Part shown: positions 45,749 to 53,806 of the stretch, in pieces
Position numbering within the stretch: position 1 is the stretch's first letter
Layout of the letters: the number at the start of each line of letters is the position of its first letter
NCBI RefSeq assembly: GCF_000522985.1
Contig: NZ_CP007129.1
Coordinates: forward strand, 744,001 to 808,000
Direction: 5' to 3'
Length of the DNA: 64,000 nt
Source: Gemmatirosa kalamazoonensis
Lineage (GTDB): Bacteria > Gemmatimonadota > Gemmatimonadetes > Gemmatimonadales > Gemmatimonadaceae
Notes under the pieces: generated by a model
Told to the model about the DNA's origin: nothing
The model's database searches: none
What the model saw: only the letters and a program-made list of their open reading frames with translations
Position numbers and translations under genes: made by a program

Positions 45749-46158
45749 CACGCGTCGCGCGGCGAGGAGATCGTGAACCGGAAGCCGTCGGGGTCGCGCA
45801 GCCGGAAGGCACGCTTGCCCGCCACCGTCATCGGCGCCGATTCGAGCACGCCGCCGCGCGACTCGACTCGCGCGGCGAGGGCATCGATGTCCTGCGCCGT
45901 CGTGACCTGCAGCGAGAATCCCTCGCCCCGGACCCGGTCGACTCCTCTCGCGCCGTCGTCCTGGACGAGCAGCAGCTCCACGCTCCCCGCCTGCATCGCG
46001 ATCGCGATCAGGCGCTCGTCGCGTCGGTACTCGCGCGCCACGGCGAAGCCCACGACGTCGCGGTACCACGCCGCGCTCGTCGAGAGATCGCGCACCGTGA
46101 GCGACGCCTCGAGACTCCGCGCCACGAGGCCGTCGGTGGGCGGGAGACGCTCCGTCAT
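45748..46158 (-). CDS. VOC-family protein
   Basis: 136 residues. SLEASLTVRDLSTSAAWYRDVVGF, AGSVELLLVQDD, DIDALAARVESRGG and RAFRLRDPDGFRFTI give the full paired beta-alpha-beta-beta-beta units of a VOC/glyoxalase-like protein. Reaction unknown. ATG 46158 overlaps the preceding TGA of the PhnB-like gene. Confidence 0.87.
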   Translation of the reverse strand: MTERLPPTDGLVARSLEASLTVRDLSTSAAWYRDVVGFAVAREYRRDERLIAIAMQAGSVELLLVQDDGARGVDRVRGEGFSLQVTTAQDIDALAARVESRGGVLESAPMTVAGKRAFRLRDPDGFRFTISSPRDA

Positions 46159-46640
46159 CCGCGGCGCGCCGCCTCGATCGCCGCGACGTCGATCTTCGTC
46201 ATCTGCATCATCGCGTCGAACGCGCGCTTGGCGGCGGCCGGGTCGGGGTCGGTGATGGCCTCCGTGAGCGCGATCGGCGTGATCTGCCACGACAGCCCCC
46301 ATCGATCCTTGCACCAGCCGCACGCGCTCTCCTCGCCGCCGTTGCCGACGATGGCGTTCCAGTAACGATCGGTCTCCGCCTGATCCGCGGTCGCGACCTG
46401 GAACGAGAACGCTTCGGTGTGCTTGAACGCGGGACCGCCGTTCAGCCCGAGGCACGGGATGCCCAGCACGGTGAACTCGACGGTCAAGACGTCGCCCTGC
46501 TTCCCCGACGGGAAGTCTCCGGGGGCGCGATGCACCGCCCGGACGGACGAATCGGGAAACGTCTCGGCGTAGAACCGCGCCGCCGCCTCGGCGTCGCGAT
46601 CGTACCAGAGACAGATCGTGTTCCGTGCGGGCTTCGCCAT
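46155..46640 (-). CDS. PhnB-like (VOC superfamily) protein
   Basis: 161 residues. NTICLWYDRDAEAAARFYAETFPDS, GPAFKHTEAFSFQV, CGWCKDRWGLSWQITP and RAFDAMMQMTKIDVAAIEAA match the 3-demethylubiquinone-methyltransferase-like/PhnB family very well. Despite the old family name, enzymatic role is unknown. Coupled to the VOC gene downstream. Confidence 0.9.
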   Translation of the reverse strand: MAKPARNTICLWYDRDAEAAARFYAETFPDSSVRAVHRAPGDFPSGKQGDVLTVEFTVLGIPCLGLNGGPAFKHTEAFSFQVATADQAETDRYWNAIVGNGGEESACGWCKDRWGLSWQITPIALTEAITDPDPAAAKRAFDAMMQMTKIDVAAIEAARRG

Positions 46641-46718
46641 GGCACCTCTCCATTCGATGGGGATCGGCGCCGAGCCGCGCCGACGCTGCAGTCTAGCACA
46701 CGGCCCGCGCGGCCGGGT

Positions 46719-47123
46719 CTAACGTTCGAGCTCGGACAACCGCAGGAGTGCAGCCTCGGTCGGACGGAAGCCGACGGCCGCGTAGAAGCCACGCAGCGCC
46801 GGATCGTAGTCGACGTGCAGCCATACCGCCCCCCTGTCGCGTGCGAGACGAGCCGCACGCCGGACCAGCTCGCGGCCGATCCCCCGCCGCCGGAAGCCGG
46901 GATGCACCGTGGGGTCGAGGAGGAACGCGTGCGCGCCGCCATCCCACGCCACGTTGACGAAGCCGACGAGCTCCTCGTCGACGAACGCCGCGAGGTAGGC
47001 GAGGCTCCGGTCGAGGACCGCGCCGTACGCGCGCGGGGTGTGCGCCGGCCAGGCGGACGCGAACAGCGCATTCAGCTCGTCGTCCTCCAGCGTCGGGCAC
47101 ACGGCGATCGCCACCTGGTTCAT
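46719..47123 (-). CDS. GNAT-family N-acetyltransferase
   Basis: 134 residues. AFLLDPTVHPGFRRRGIGRELVRRAARLA is the acetyl-CoA-binding motif; LRGFYAAVGFRPTEAAL ends the fold. ATG 47123 (MNQVAIAV) fits family length. Substrate unknown. It is 78 bases from the PhnB-like gene, co-directional. Confidence 0.88.
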   Translation of the reverse strand: MNQVAIAVCPTLEDDELNALFASAWPAHTPRAYGAVLDRSLAYLAAFVDEELVGFVNVAWDGGAHAFLLDPTVHPGFRRRGIGRELVRRAARLARDRGAVWLHVDYDPALRGFYAAVGFRPTEAALLRLSELER

Positions 47124-47134
47124 GCTGCGAGTCC

Positions 47135-47542
47135 TCAGTGAGATGCGCGGGCCATCGAGGCAGCCGCGTGCTCGCACCCGGGCACCTCGGACAGCGCGTG
47201 ATACACGGCCAGGCCGCGAGCCCGCGCCGTCTCGACCATCAGATCCGCGCCCTGCGACGCCCCGCCCACGCGCAGCACCGCGTCGCAGTGCGTCAGCAGC
47301 CGCTCGGCGATCGGGTGGAACACCTCGACGAACGCCGCATCACCCGTGTGCCGCGATCCGGCGAGTGCGGCCAGCGGGAGCGCGAGCCACTCGCCGACCA
47401 CGGGAATGTGGCCCGCGCGGAAGAGCGGCAGCGCGTACGCCTCCATCGCCGCCACGTTGGCCGCGAGCTTCTCCGGGTGGTCGTCCGTCCCCGATCGATA
47501 CGGACCGGCGACGAGGATCATGAGGGGCGAGGTGCCGGACAT
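47135..47542 (-). CDS. Nucleoside 2-deoxyribosyltransferase-fold (DUF4406-like) protein
   Basis: 135 residues. MILVAGPYRSGTDD at the start, an ANVAAMEAYALPLFRAGHIPVVGEWLALPL helix-strand, and VLRVGGASQGADLMVETARARGLAVYHALSEVPG recall the nucleoside deoxyribosyltransferase/DUF4406 fold. Catalytic Glu in EWLA and substrate are uncertain. Two tandem GCCTAAC words lie just upstream of its start. Confidence 0.7.
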   Translation of the reverse strand: MSGTSPLMILVAGPYRSGTDDHPEKLAANVAAMEAYALPLFRAGHIPVVGEWLALPLAALAGSRHTGDAAFVEVFHPIAERLLTHCDAVLRVGGASQGADLMVETARARGLAVYHALSEVPGCEHAAASMARASH

Positions 47543-47612
47543 GGGTGGGAGCCGGGTGATCGGCGAGACGGGGTGCTGCCTAACGCTGCCTAACGCGCCG
47601 CGATCCGTCGGG

Positions 47613-47896
47613 TCAGAACGTGAGCTGGAACTGGAACGGCTGCTGCACGCGTTGGCGCACCACGACACCCGCGATCCGCGCGGGCTCGAACCGCATCCAC
47701 CCCAGCGCCTCCTGGCCGCGGTGAACGCCGGGGCCGTCGACCGGAGGGCGTGGAAGGAGCCGGGCTCGACGCGCCCCGCCGTATCCACGATGAAGTCGGC
47801 CAGCACCACGCCCTCGACGTTCGCCTGCTTCAGCTCGGGCGGATAGTGCGGCCCGCGATTGCCCGGCAGCGGCACGGCCGGCCGGTCGACGTTCAC
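47613..47896 (-). pseudogene. TonB C-terminal-domain fragment, truncated and frameshifted
   Basis: The frame from GTG 47896 reads GPHYPPELKQANVEGVVLADFIVDTAGRV and HALRSTAPAFTAA, the TonB-like energy-transducer fold. A one-base shift near 47715-47730 is needed to reach EALGWMRFEPARIAGVV and the end QQPFQFQLTF. There is no signal peptide or membrane anchor before the domain, unlike working transducers. The GTG overlaps the TGA of the monooxygenase-like gene. Probably a relic, although a sequencing indel cannot be excluded. Confidence 0.7.
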
Positions 47897-48192
47897 GGCG
47901 TGGGCCGCGGCAGGCCGTCCACCACCTCGAAGATCGAGAGCGCCGGCTCCGCACCGGCGGCGCGGAACATCACGACGCCGGCCGGCGTGCCCGTCCCGCG
48001 CATCGCGTCGAGCGCCTCACGGCTGGCCCACCACGTCTGGATCCGCCAGCGCGCGGCGTCCCGGACATCGCGCACCAGCTCCGTGCGTACGAGGCCGGGT
48101 GGCAGCGGCCCGGTACCGGCGGCGGCGTACGCCGCCTGCAGCGCCTCCGCGCCGCCGGAGGGAAGCTGTGCTTCGAGGACCGTCAGGATCAT
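47893..48192 (-). CDS. Antibiotic-biosynthesis-monooxygenase-like (ABM) protein
   Basis: 99 residues. MILTVLEAQLPSGGAEALQAAY, LVRTELVRDVRDAARWRIQTWWASREALDAMR and PALSIFEVVDG fit the dimeric alpha/beta-barrel ABM family. Such proteins may be haem- or quinol-acting monooxygenases or just ligand binders. An attC-like arm lies just upstream of its start (48221-48240). Confidence 0.75.
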   Translation of the reverse strand: MILTVLEAQLPSGGAEALQAAYAAAGTGPLPPGLVRTELVRDVRDAARWRIQTWWASREALDAMRGTGTPAGVVMFRAAGAEPALSIFEVVDGLPRPTP

Positions 48193-48220
48193 GCGCTCTC
48201 ACCGTCGTCGTGTGTGGGCC

Positions 48221-48240
48221 GCCTAACACCGGAACTCAGC
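48221..48240 (-). other. attC-like arm upstream of ABM gene
   Basis: Read leftward this is GCTGAGTTCCGGTGTTAGGC, differing at two positions from GCTGAGCTCCGGCGTTAGGC at 53161-53180. The terminal GTTAGGC matches the integron R-box consensus GTTRRRY. The matching second arm is not seen nearby. Confidence 0.5.
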
Positions 48241-48316
48241 GCCCGGGCGGCCGGCGGTCGCCCCGGCGCCGATCGGCAAGCATTATCACCCGGAGCGTCG
48301 GATTCACCAGACCCGA

Positions 48317-49498
48317 ATGATTGCCCCGTGCCCCATGCACGACATGCATGACGAGCAGGTAAGCCGGCGAGCGTTCGCGACGTCGGCCGTCGGCACGGTG
48401 GTCGCGCTGGGCGCGGCGTCCGGCCTGACGCAGGCGTGCGCGCGCCTCCCGACGGCCGCGTCGATGCAGCCACCGCCCCCGCTCCCGGAGAGTCGGCGGG
48501 TCGAGCTGTCGGGCGCGGACTTCAGCACGTGGCGCGACATCGATCACCTCGCGCGGCTGGCGCCGACGCCGCACAACACGCAGCCGTATCGCATTCGACC
48601 ACTCGATCCCAGGACGGCCGACATCGTGGCGCTGGGCGAGCGGTTCCTGCCCGAGGAGGATCACGGCAACCGCTACGTGGCGAGCGCGTTCGGCATCCTC
48701 TCGTCGGCGATCGAGATGGCGGCGAGGACGCTCGGCGTCCAGGTCACGACCACGCCGGCATCGTCGGTCGACGTCGCCGGGCTGCACCGCGCTGCAGCGC
48801 CGACGACGCTCGGGAGGGTGACGGTCGTCGGGGTCACGGAGCCGTCGCGCGACGCCAGCCTCCTGGACGTCCGCCGAACGTCGCGCATCCCCTATCACGA
48901 TCGCATCGTCGAGCCGGAGATCTGGAGGGGGCTGCAAGGCATCGCCGCGACGTACGGCCACCGGCTCCTGGAGTACCACGACCGCGACGTCGTCGACGCC
49001 ACGCTGCGGCTCAACGTCGACGCACTGATCGACAATCTCGGACTGCACCGCGAGCGGGAGGAGATCCGGCACTGGTATCGGACCGGACCGACGCCCCCGT
49101 TCGGCGACGGCCTGTGGGAGAAGCCGCTGAACCAGCGCGCGATCGAGATCAAGACGGCGTTCGGCAGCCCGGGATTCTTCCGTCTTCCCGTCATCCGCCC
49201 GATCGCCACGCACCAGTACCTGAAGACGCAGCGCGGAACCCGCCACGTCGCGTTGCTCTGTGGTCGGTTCACGACCTGGCCGGACCTCGTCGGCGCCGGC
49301 CGCGCGCTGTTCGACGTCTGGATCGAGATGGCTCGGCACGGGGTCTACATGCATCCCATGGGGTCGATGCTCACCAACTCCGTCTACGCGACCGAGATCG
49401 CGCGACGATTCGGCGTGACCGATTGCTGGCTCGCGATGCGCGTCGGCTACAGCGACGCGCCGCCGAGGGCGCCCCGCCTCGCGTCCATCCTCCTATGA
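48317..49498 (+). CDS. Nitroreductase-fold protein with Tat-like signal
   Basis: 393 residues. A twin-arginine-like N-terminus (VSRRAFATSAVGTVVALGAA, about 15-34) is followed by a double nitroreductase-like domain: LARLAPTPHNTQPYRI (FMN-contacting), DVRRTSRIPYHDRIVEP and the ending GVTDCWLAMRVGYSDAPPRAP. Resembles the Acg-like nitroreductase relatives, which may bind FMN without being true reductases. Its TGA overlaps the ATG of the adenylating enzyme, so the pair works together. Diverges from the ABM gene. Confidence 0.82.
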   Translation: MIAPCPMHDMHDEQVSRRAFATSAVGTVVALGAASGLTQACARLPTAASMQPPPPLPESRRVELSGADFSTWRDIDHLARLAPTPHNTQPYRIRPLDPRTADIVALGERFLPEEDHGNRYVASAFGILSSAIEMAARTLGVQVTTTPASSVDVAGLHRAAAPTTLGRVTVVGVTEPSRDASLLDVRRTSRIPYHDRIVEPEIWRGLQGIAATYGHRLLEYHDRDVVDATLRLNVDALIDNLGLHREREEIRHWYRTGPTPPFGDGLWEKPLNQRAIEIKTAFGSPGFFRLPVIRPIATHQYLKTQRGTRHVALLCGRFTTWPDLVGAGRALFDVWIEMARHGVYMHPMGSMLTNSVYATEIARRFGVTDCWLAMRVGYSDAPPRAPRLASILL

Positions 49499-50970
49499 AC
49501 GAGATCTTCGACCGGGCGTTCGGCTTCGTGGCGAGCAAGACCGGCAGCGCGACGAACGCGTCGTGGCTCGCGTACCGCATGCTCTTCGCTCCGGGGATGA
49601 TCGGCCGCACGAGGGAGTGGATCAGTCGCCACCGTGCGACGGCGGCGTTCTACAACGCACGGCGTCGTGTGCCGGCGTATCGGGAGTTCCTGACGAGGCA
49701 CGGAGCGACCGATCCGCGTCGCTTCGAAGAGATCCCGCCGATGGACAAGCGCAACTACATCACGCAATGGCCGATCGAGCTGCGCTGCCAGGGCGGCCGG
49801 CTCCCGTTGCGCGACGCGGTCATCGACGAATCGTCGGGCTCGAGCGGCACGGCGACGAACTGGGTGCGGGGCGCCGCCGAGCGCGCGGCGACGCGGCGAC
49901 TGATCCAGTACTCGACCCGAGCCACGCTCGGTGACGACGGCTTCATCCTCCTGAACTGCTTCGCGCTCGGGCCGTGGGCGACGGGGATGAACGTGTCGAT
50001 GTCGCTCGTCGAACGGAGCCTCGTCAAGTCGATCGGGCCCGACGCCGCGAAGGCGCTCGCGACGCTCGAGCTGTTCGGACCGACGTACAAGTACGTGATC
50101 GCGGGCTACCCGCCGTTTCTCAAGTCGCTTGTCGACTCGACCGACTTCGACTGGGCGCCGTACGACATCTCGGCCATCGTCGGTGGCGAGGGGATGTCGG
50201 AGCCCCTGCGCGCGGCGCTCAACACGCGCTTCCGGAGGACGATCTCGTGCTTCGGGGCCTCCGACCTCGAGATCAACCTGGCGGTTGAGACGCCGTTCAC
50301 GATGGCCTTGCGGGAGTCGATCGCATCGAACGAGCGTCTCGCCGGCGACATCTATGGAAACGAGGGGCTGCCGATGGTCTTCCAGTACGACCCGCTGCTG
50401 ACGTACGTGGAGAGCGACGCCGAGCGCAGTCTCCTGTTCACGCTCAACCGGTTGGAGAACGTCAGCCCGCGGATCCGCTACAACCTGCACGATCGCGGCG
50501 TGGTCCGGACGGTGGCCGAGCTCGAGCCGATCCTGCGAGACCACGGGCTGACCCCGCGCGCGATGGGGCTCACGGTGGCGCTGCCGGTGATGTTCCACTG
50601 GGGCCGGCAGGATTCGTCGGTCGCGTTCTACGGATGCAAGATCACGCCGGAGGACGTGCAGCACGCGCTGCTGCGTCTCGCGCCGACGATGGGCGCGGTG
50701 GCCAGCTTCGCGCTGCACCCGTTCGAGGACGCTGCCGCGAACAAGCGCCTGGAGGTGTGGATCGAGATGGAGCGCGGCGTCGCGCCACCGGTCGACCGCG
50801 ATGCCGCGACCGCGGACGTGCTGCGCGAGCTGGCGGCGGTGAACCAGGACTTCAGGGAGTCGGCGAAGATGATTCCGGCGGCGCTCCAGCCGACCGCGGT
50901 GTTCTACGCGTTCGGCGACGGTCCGATGTCCGGCCAGGACGTTCGCCTCAAGCGGCGGTACATCATGTAA
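49495..50970 (+). CDS. PaaK/CapK-like adenylate-forming (ANL) enzyme
   Basis: 491 residues. VIDESSGSSGTATNW (about 117-131) is the phosphate loop of ANL enzymes; IVGGEGMSEPLRAAL and FGASDLEINLAVETP are the adenylate-binding core; VAFYGCKITPEDVQHALL starts the C-terminal subdomain. It is close to the phenylacetate-CoA ligase/CapK family used to activate aromatic acids or in cofactor-F390 and polyketide pathways. Substrate unknown. Coupled by ATGA to the nitroreductase-like gene. GC and codon choice are slightly milder than nearby genes. Confidence 0.85.
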   Translation: MNEIFDRAFGFVASKTGSATNASWLAYRMLFAPGMIGRTREWISRHRATAAFYNARRRVPAYREFLTRHGATDPRRFEEIPPMDKRNYITQWPIELRCQGGRLPLRDAVIDESSGSSGTATNWVRGAAERAATRRLIQYSTRATLGDDGFILLNCFALGPWATGMNVSMSLVERSLVKSIGPDAAKALATLELFGPTYKYVIAGYPPFLKSLVDSTDFDWAPYDISAIVGGEGMSEPLRAALNTRFRRTISCFGASDLEINLAVETPFTMALRESIASNERLAGDIYGNEGLPMVFQYDPLLTYVESDAERSLLFTLNRLENVSPRIRYNLHDRGVVRTVAELEPILRDHGLTPRAMGLTVALPVMFHWGRQDSSVAFYGCKITPEDVQHALLRLAPTMGAVASFALHPFEDAAANKRLEVWIEMERGVAPPVDRDAATADVLRELAAVNQDFRESAKMIPAALQPTAVFYAFGDGPMSGQDVRLKRRYIM

Positions 50971-50984
50971 GCCGACGTCGCCGC

Positions 50985-51019
50985 CGCCGCCTAACGCCAC
51001 ACCGATTCGTTAGGCGGCC
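50985..51019. terminator. Octamer-pair hairpin between convergent genes (mini attC-like)
   Basis: GCCGCCTAACG and CGTTAGGCGGC form a perfect 11-bp stem around a 13-base loop containing ACCGATT. It stands exactly between the stops of the adenylating enzyme and the leftward nucleotidyltransferase gene, where it may act as a bidirectional terminator. The right arm CGATTCGTTAGGC equals the start of the attC-like arms, so it may be an internally deleted recombination site. Confidence 0.7.
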
Positions 51020-51029
51020 GTGCGATGCG

Positions 51030-51794
51030 CTACGCGCTCAACACGCGCGCGACCTCGTCCACCCAGCGGCCCGTCTCGCGCGCCGGCGCCCGCGTGAACA
51101 CCTCGCCGACGTCGCCGAGTCCGGCCGCGACGAGCAGGCGCTTCTCGTTCAGCGTCCACTGCCCGCGCTCGCAGACCCGCGCGTGCGCCTCCTCCATCGC
51201 CGCCTTCGCTGCCTGCCCCACCGCGCCCACCACGTTGCCGCGCGCCGCGTGCATCCGCGCGTACTCCAGGCTGAAGTCGCGCGCGAAGCGCCAGCGCGGC
51301 GGCGCGGTCGCGACGAGCTTCGCCGGCACCGGCCCGACCGCCGGCAACTCGCCGACGAGGACGCGGCCCGACGCCAGCTCGGCCGCGAGGCTGTACGTCG
51401 GGATCCCGGCGAGGTAGCCGAGGAGCGCGTCGAGCTCGAACACACCTTTCTCCGCCTGCCGCGTCCAGTGCAGGGCGACGTCGAGGTCCCGGAGGATCAC
51501 GTCGACGTCCGCGTCGCCGACGCGCAGCCACGCCCCGCCGTTCATGAGCCGGCCCCACGCGCCCGGCGGGTGCACCTCCCCGTACGCCTCGAGCGCGCCG
51601 AGCTCGATCCCGCCGCGGTAGTACACGGCGAGGTCCCAGTCGCTGCCGCCGTCGGCGCCGCCCGCGGCGCGCGATCCTCCGAGCGCGACGCCGACCGCAC
51701 CGGGCAGCGCCGCGAGCGTCCGCACGAGCGCCTGCACTCCGGGAGGGAGCAGCGCCAGCTCGTGCCGCGCCGGTGCCGACGCAAGGAACGTCAT
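51030..51794 (-). CDS. Nucleotidyltransferase-fold protein
   Basis: 254 residues. VALGGSRAAGGADGGSDWDLAVYY (about 38-61) gives the GGSxA(x)n-SDxDL signature of pol-beta-like nucleotidyltransferases, and DADVDVILRDLD supplies the third carboxylate. The C-terminal half is helical (ARMHAARGNVVGAVGQAAKA), as in DUF4037/ANT-like proteins. It may modify an antibiotic or other small molecule, or act on RNA. Confidence 0.8.
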   Translation of the reverse strand: MTFLASAPARHELALLPPGVQALVRTLAALPGAVGVALGGSRAAGGADGGSDWDLAVYYRGGIELGALEAYGEVHPPGAWGRLMNGGAWLRVGDADVDVILRDLDVALHWTRQAEKGVFELDALLGYLAGIPTYSLAAELASGRVLVGELPAVGPVPAKLVATAPPRWRFARDFSLEYARMHAARGNVVGAVGQAAKAAMEEAHARVCERGQWTLNEKRLLVAAGLGDVGEVFTRAPARETGRWVDEVARVLSA

Positions 51795-51797
51795 CGA

Positions 51798-51983
51798 TCA
51801 GACTCGGCGCTGTCTGCCTGCGACCAGTAGGCCGACGCCCACCAGCAACAGCAGCCCGCCATACACCGCCCACTTCGACTGGCCCGTCATGAAGCTGCCC
51901 GGGAGCACGCCGATGCCCTGGAGCAGCCAGACGCCGCCCATCAGGCAACACAGCGCGCCGACGACGTACCGTACGATCCGCAT
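51798..51983 (-). CDS. Two-helix small membrane protein
   Basis: 61 residues with helices at about 5-25 and 39-56 (VVGALCCLMGGVWLLQGIGVLPGSFMTG, WAVYGGLLLLVGVGLLVAG). Small proteins of this type, with an IGVLPGSFM-like loop, are widespread in Proteobacteria and Gemmatimonadota; function unknown. Separated by three bases from the nucleotidyltransferase gene. Confidence 0.75.
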   Translation of the reverse strand: MRIVRYVVGALCCLMGGVWLLQGIGVLPGSFMTGQSKWAVYGGLLLLVGVGLLVAGRQRRV

Positions 51984-52062
51984 CGGTCGATCGGGAGAAG
52001 GTGGATTCGGTAGCCGCCTAACGTCAGAGATCGACTGGCAACGAGCGAACGTGACCGCTGCC

Positions 52063-52461
52063 CTACTCCGCCGGGACCAGCTCGAGCGTCGTCGCCTCTC
52101 GCGCCGGCTCGGCGAACCCGCGCACCCACTGCTGCGACGCCGGCGTCCGGTACTTCCGGGCGTACGCCGCCGTCACCGCTGCCCGGAGGCGCGTGCTGCG
52201 CACCGGCCGGGCGCGGACCGCGATCTCGCGCGCGTCGACCCCGCGCCGTCCGCCGAACGCGATCGTGCCGCGCGGCTCCGCTCGCAGCGCGCGATACCAC
52301 CCGGTCGGCTTGTCGTTCCAGGAGCGCACGAACACACGACCCTCGACGACGACGACCCAGACGCCCGTGTGCTTGTGCGACGTCCCCGAGCGCACGCCGA
52401 GGATCGACGCCCGGTCGAGTGCTTGCACGTCCGATTCGGGGAACCGTGGGGTGTTGGCCAT
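52063..52461 (-). CDS. DUF2255-family protein
   Basis: 132 residues. SGTSHKHTGVWVVVVEGRVFVRSW, PTGWYRALRAEPRGTIAFGGR and TAAYARKYRTP match DUF2255, small split-barrel-like proteins possibly binding flavin. An octamer word lies just beyond its stop side at 52016. Typical integron-cassette-type gene content. Confidence 0.85.
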   Translation of the reverse strand: MANTPRFPESDVQALDRASILGVRSGTSHKHTGVWVVVVEGRVFVRSWNDKPTGWYRALRAEPRGTIAFGGRRGVDAREIAVRARPVRSTRLRAAVTAAYARKYRTPASQQWVRGFAEPAREATTLELVPAE

Positions 52462-52700
52462 CGCCCGCTCACTGTGCGTGCCGCGCTGCAGGCTGCTCCG
52501 CTACTTCTTCGCCGGTGGGGAGCGGGAGCGGGTGGAATCTCCGAGTGGGCTCCGAGCGCAAAGATGTGCGGCCCCGGGTGTGCGGCAAGGTTCGGGTCAG
52601 GCGACGGTGCGCGCGCTTCCGGCAGGCCGGCACCGTGATGCGGCGCCGGCGCCGGGTTCGGAAGCCGCGCCCCACGTCAGCTGCAGCGGTTCGTTAGGCG
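52462..52700. other. Intergenic with attC-like arm
   Basis: About 240 bases without a gene. Its right end (52673-52699) read leftward is GCCTAACGAACCGCTGCAGC followed by TGACG. The middle is rich in GC palindromes (for example GCGCCGGCGCC at about 52644-52654). It could be one long degenerate attC, but the distal core is missing. Confidence 0.5.
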
Positions 52701-53138
52701 TCAGGGCGCGGCGGCCATCACCTGCGAGGTGGTGCAGTCCGCGCGCACTCGAGCGGCGCTCGCCGGCTCGGTCCTCGCCCGCTCACCCGTCGTGCCGGAC
52801 GCGCTGGTCGGCGCGTACTCCCCGAGGGCGCTCCGGAGCACCCCGGTCGTCACGCCCTGTGAGCGCCGGGAGTCGTGCGTGATCTCGGAGCGCATCAGGA
52901 GGTACTCCTGCCCGGTCACCGTGTCCCGCAGCCGCATCGCGCAGGCTCGATCGAACCCGGAGGTGCCGGGACCCACGGGGACGCCCGGCGGCGTCGGGAG
53001 CTCCGCCACGCGCGCGAGCCGGGTGCCTGGCACGGGCGTCGCGGGCCGAGCGGATCGTCCACACGCGCCGAGCACGGCGGCGACGGTCGCGGTGAGCGGG
53101 AGCGACGAACGAAGTCTGCTACTCAATCTCCTATCCAT
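52701..53138 (-). CDS. Putative lipoprotein, 145 residues
   Basis: A basic N-terminus, hydrophobic core and lipobox-like VLGACGRS suggest lipidation. The mature part is polar with two cysteines (RACAMRLRD and RADCTTSQ) and no recognised domain. It lies exactly between GTTAGGC (52693, 2 bases beyond its stop) and GCCTAAC (53161, 23 bases before its start), the layout of one integron cassette. Confidence 0.65.
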   Translation of the reverse strand: MDRRLSSRLRSSLPLTATVAAVLGACGRSARPATPVPGTRLARVAELPTPPGVPVGPGTSGFDRACAMRLRDTVTGQEYLLMRSEITHDSRRSQGVTTGVLRSALGEYAPTSASGTTGERARTEPASAARVRADCTTSQVMAAAP

Positions 53139-53160
53139 GTGCGAATGATGACGCGTTGGC

Positions 53161-53180
53161 GCCTAACGCCGGAGCTCAGC
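53161..53180 (-). other. attC-like arm after YdeI-like gene
   Basis: Read leftward, GCTGAGCTCCGGCGTTAGGC stands between the YdeI-like stop and the lipoprotein start, where the right end (L' and R' boxes) of an attC would lie. The left end would overlap the YdeI-like 3' end and is not clear. Confidence 0.5.
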
Positions 53181-53191
53181 TACGGAGCCTG

Positions 53192-53773
53192 CTACGGATG
53201 CAGTGTCTCCCTTCGCTGAAGCATCGCGATGAACTCGGCGATCCGGCGCGCTCTCGTCTCGGCTTTCACGGCGGTCTGGATCCGGTAGAGGATGCTGTAT
53301 CGGTGCGCGCCCTTCAACGTCTCGAAGAAGGCCTTCGCCTCCGGATGCTCGGCGAGTGCCGCTTGGAAGTCCGCCGGCACCGTCACCGTGCCCGGTGAAT
53401 CATAGGCGCGGTCCCACCGACCGTCCGCCTTCGCTGCGTCGACGGCCGCCAGTCCCGCGGCGTGCATCTCGCCCGCTGCGAGCAGCCGCTCCACGTGCTC
53501 GCGGTTCCGCTTCGACCAGGGACTCCGCTTCTGCCGAGGGGTGAACTTCTGGAGGAAGGAATCCGCATCGTAGCTCCGTTTCTGTCCGTCGATCCAGCCG
53601 AAGCAGAGCGCGAGATCGAGCGCTTCGGCATAGGTGACGGATCGGAGGGGCGAGTCGGCCTTCGCAATCCGTAGCCAGAGACCTGGCTGTGAGGCGTGAT
53701 GCGCGGCGAGCCACGCTCGGAACGCGGTGCGGTCAGCGAAGAGAACGATCGGGTAGTCGGACGCGGGTGCCAC
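53192..53773 (-). CDS. YdeI/OmpD-associated family protein
   Basis: 193 residues from GTG 53773. DRTAFRAWLAAHH, ALDLALCFGWIDGQKRSYDADSFLQKFTPRQKRSPWSKRN and ALAEHPEAKAFFETLKGAHRYSILYRI are highly typical of the YdeI family, whose function is unresolved. Common as an integron or genomic-island cassette gene. GTG is the only start in range. Confidence 0.92.
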   Translation of the reverse strand: MAPASDYPIVLFADRTAFRAWLAAHHASQPGLWLRIAKADSPLRSVTYAEALDLALCFGWIDGQKRSYDADSFLQKFTPRQKRSPWSKRNREHVERLLAAGEMHAAGLAAVDAAKADGRWDRAYDSPGTVTVPADFQAALAEHPEAKAFFETLKGAHRYSILYRIQTAVKAETRARRIAEFIAMLQRRETLHP

Positions 53774-53806
53774 GTTCGGTCAACGGAGAGTCGCTGGAGT
53801 CAATTG

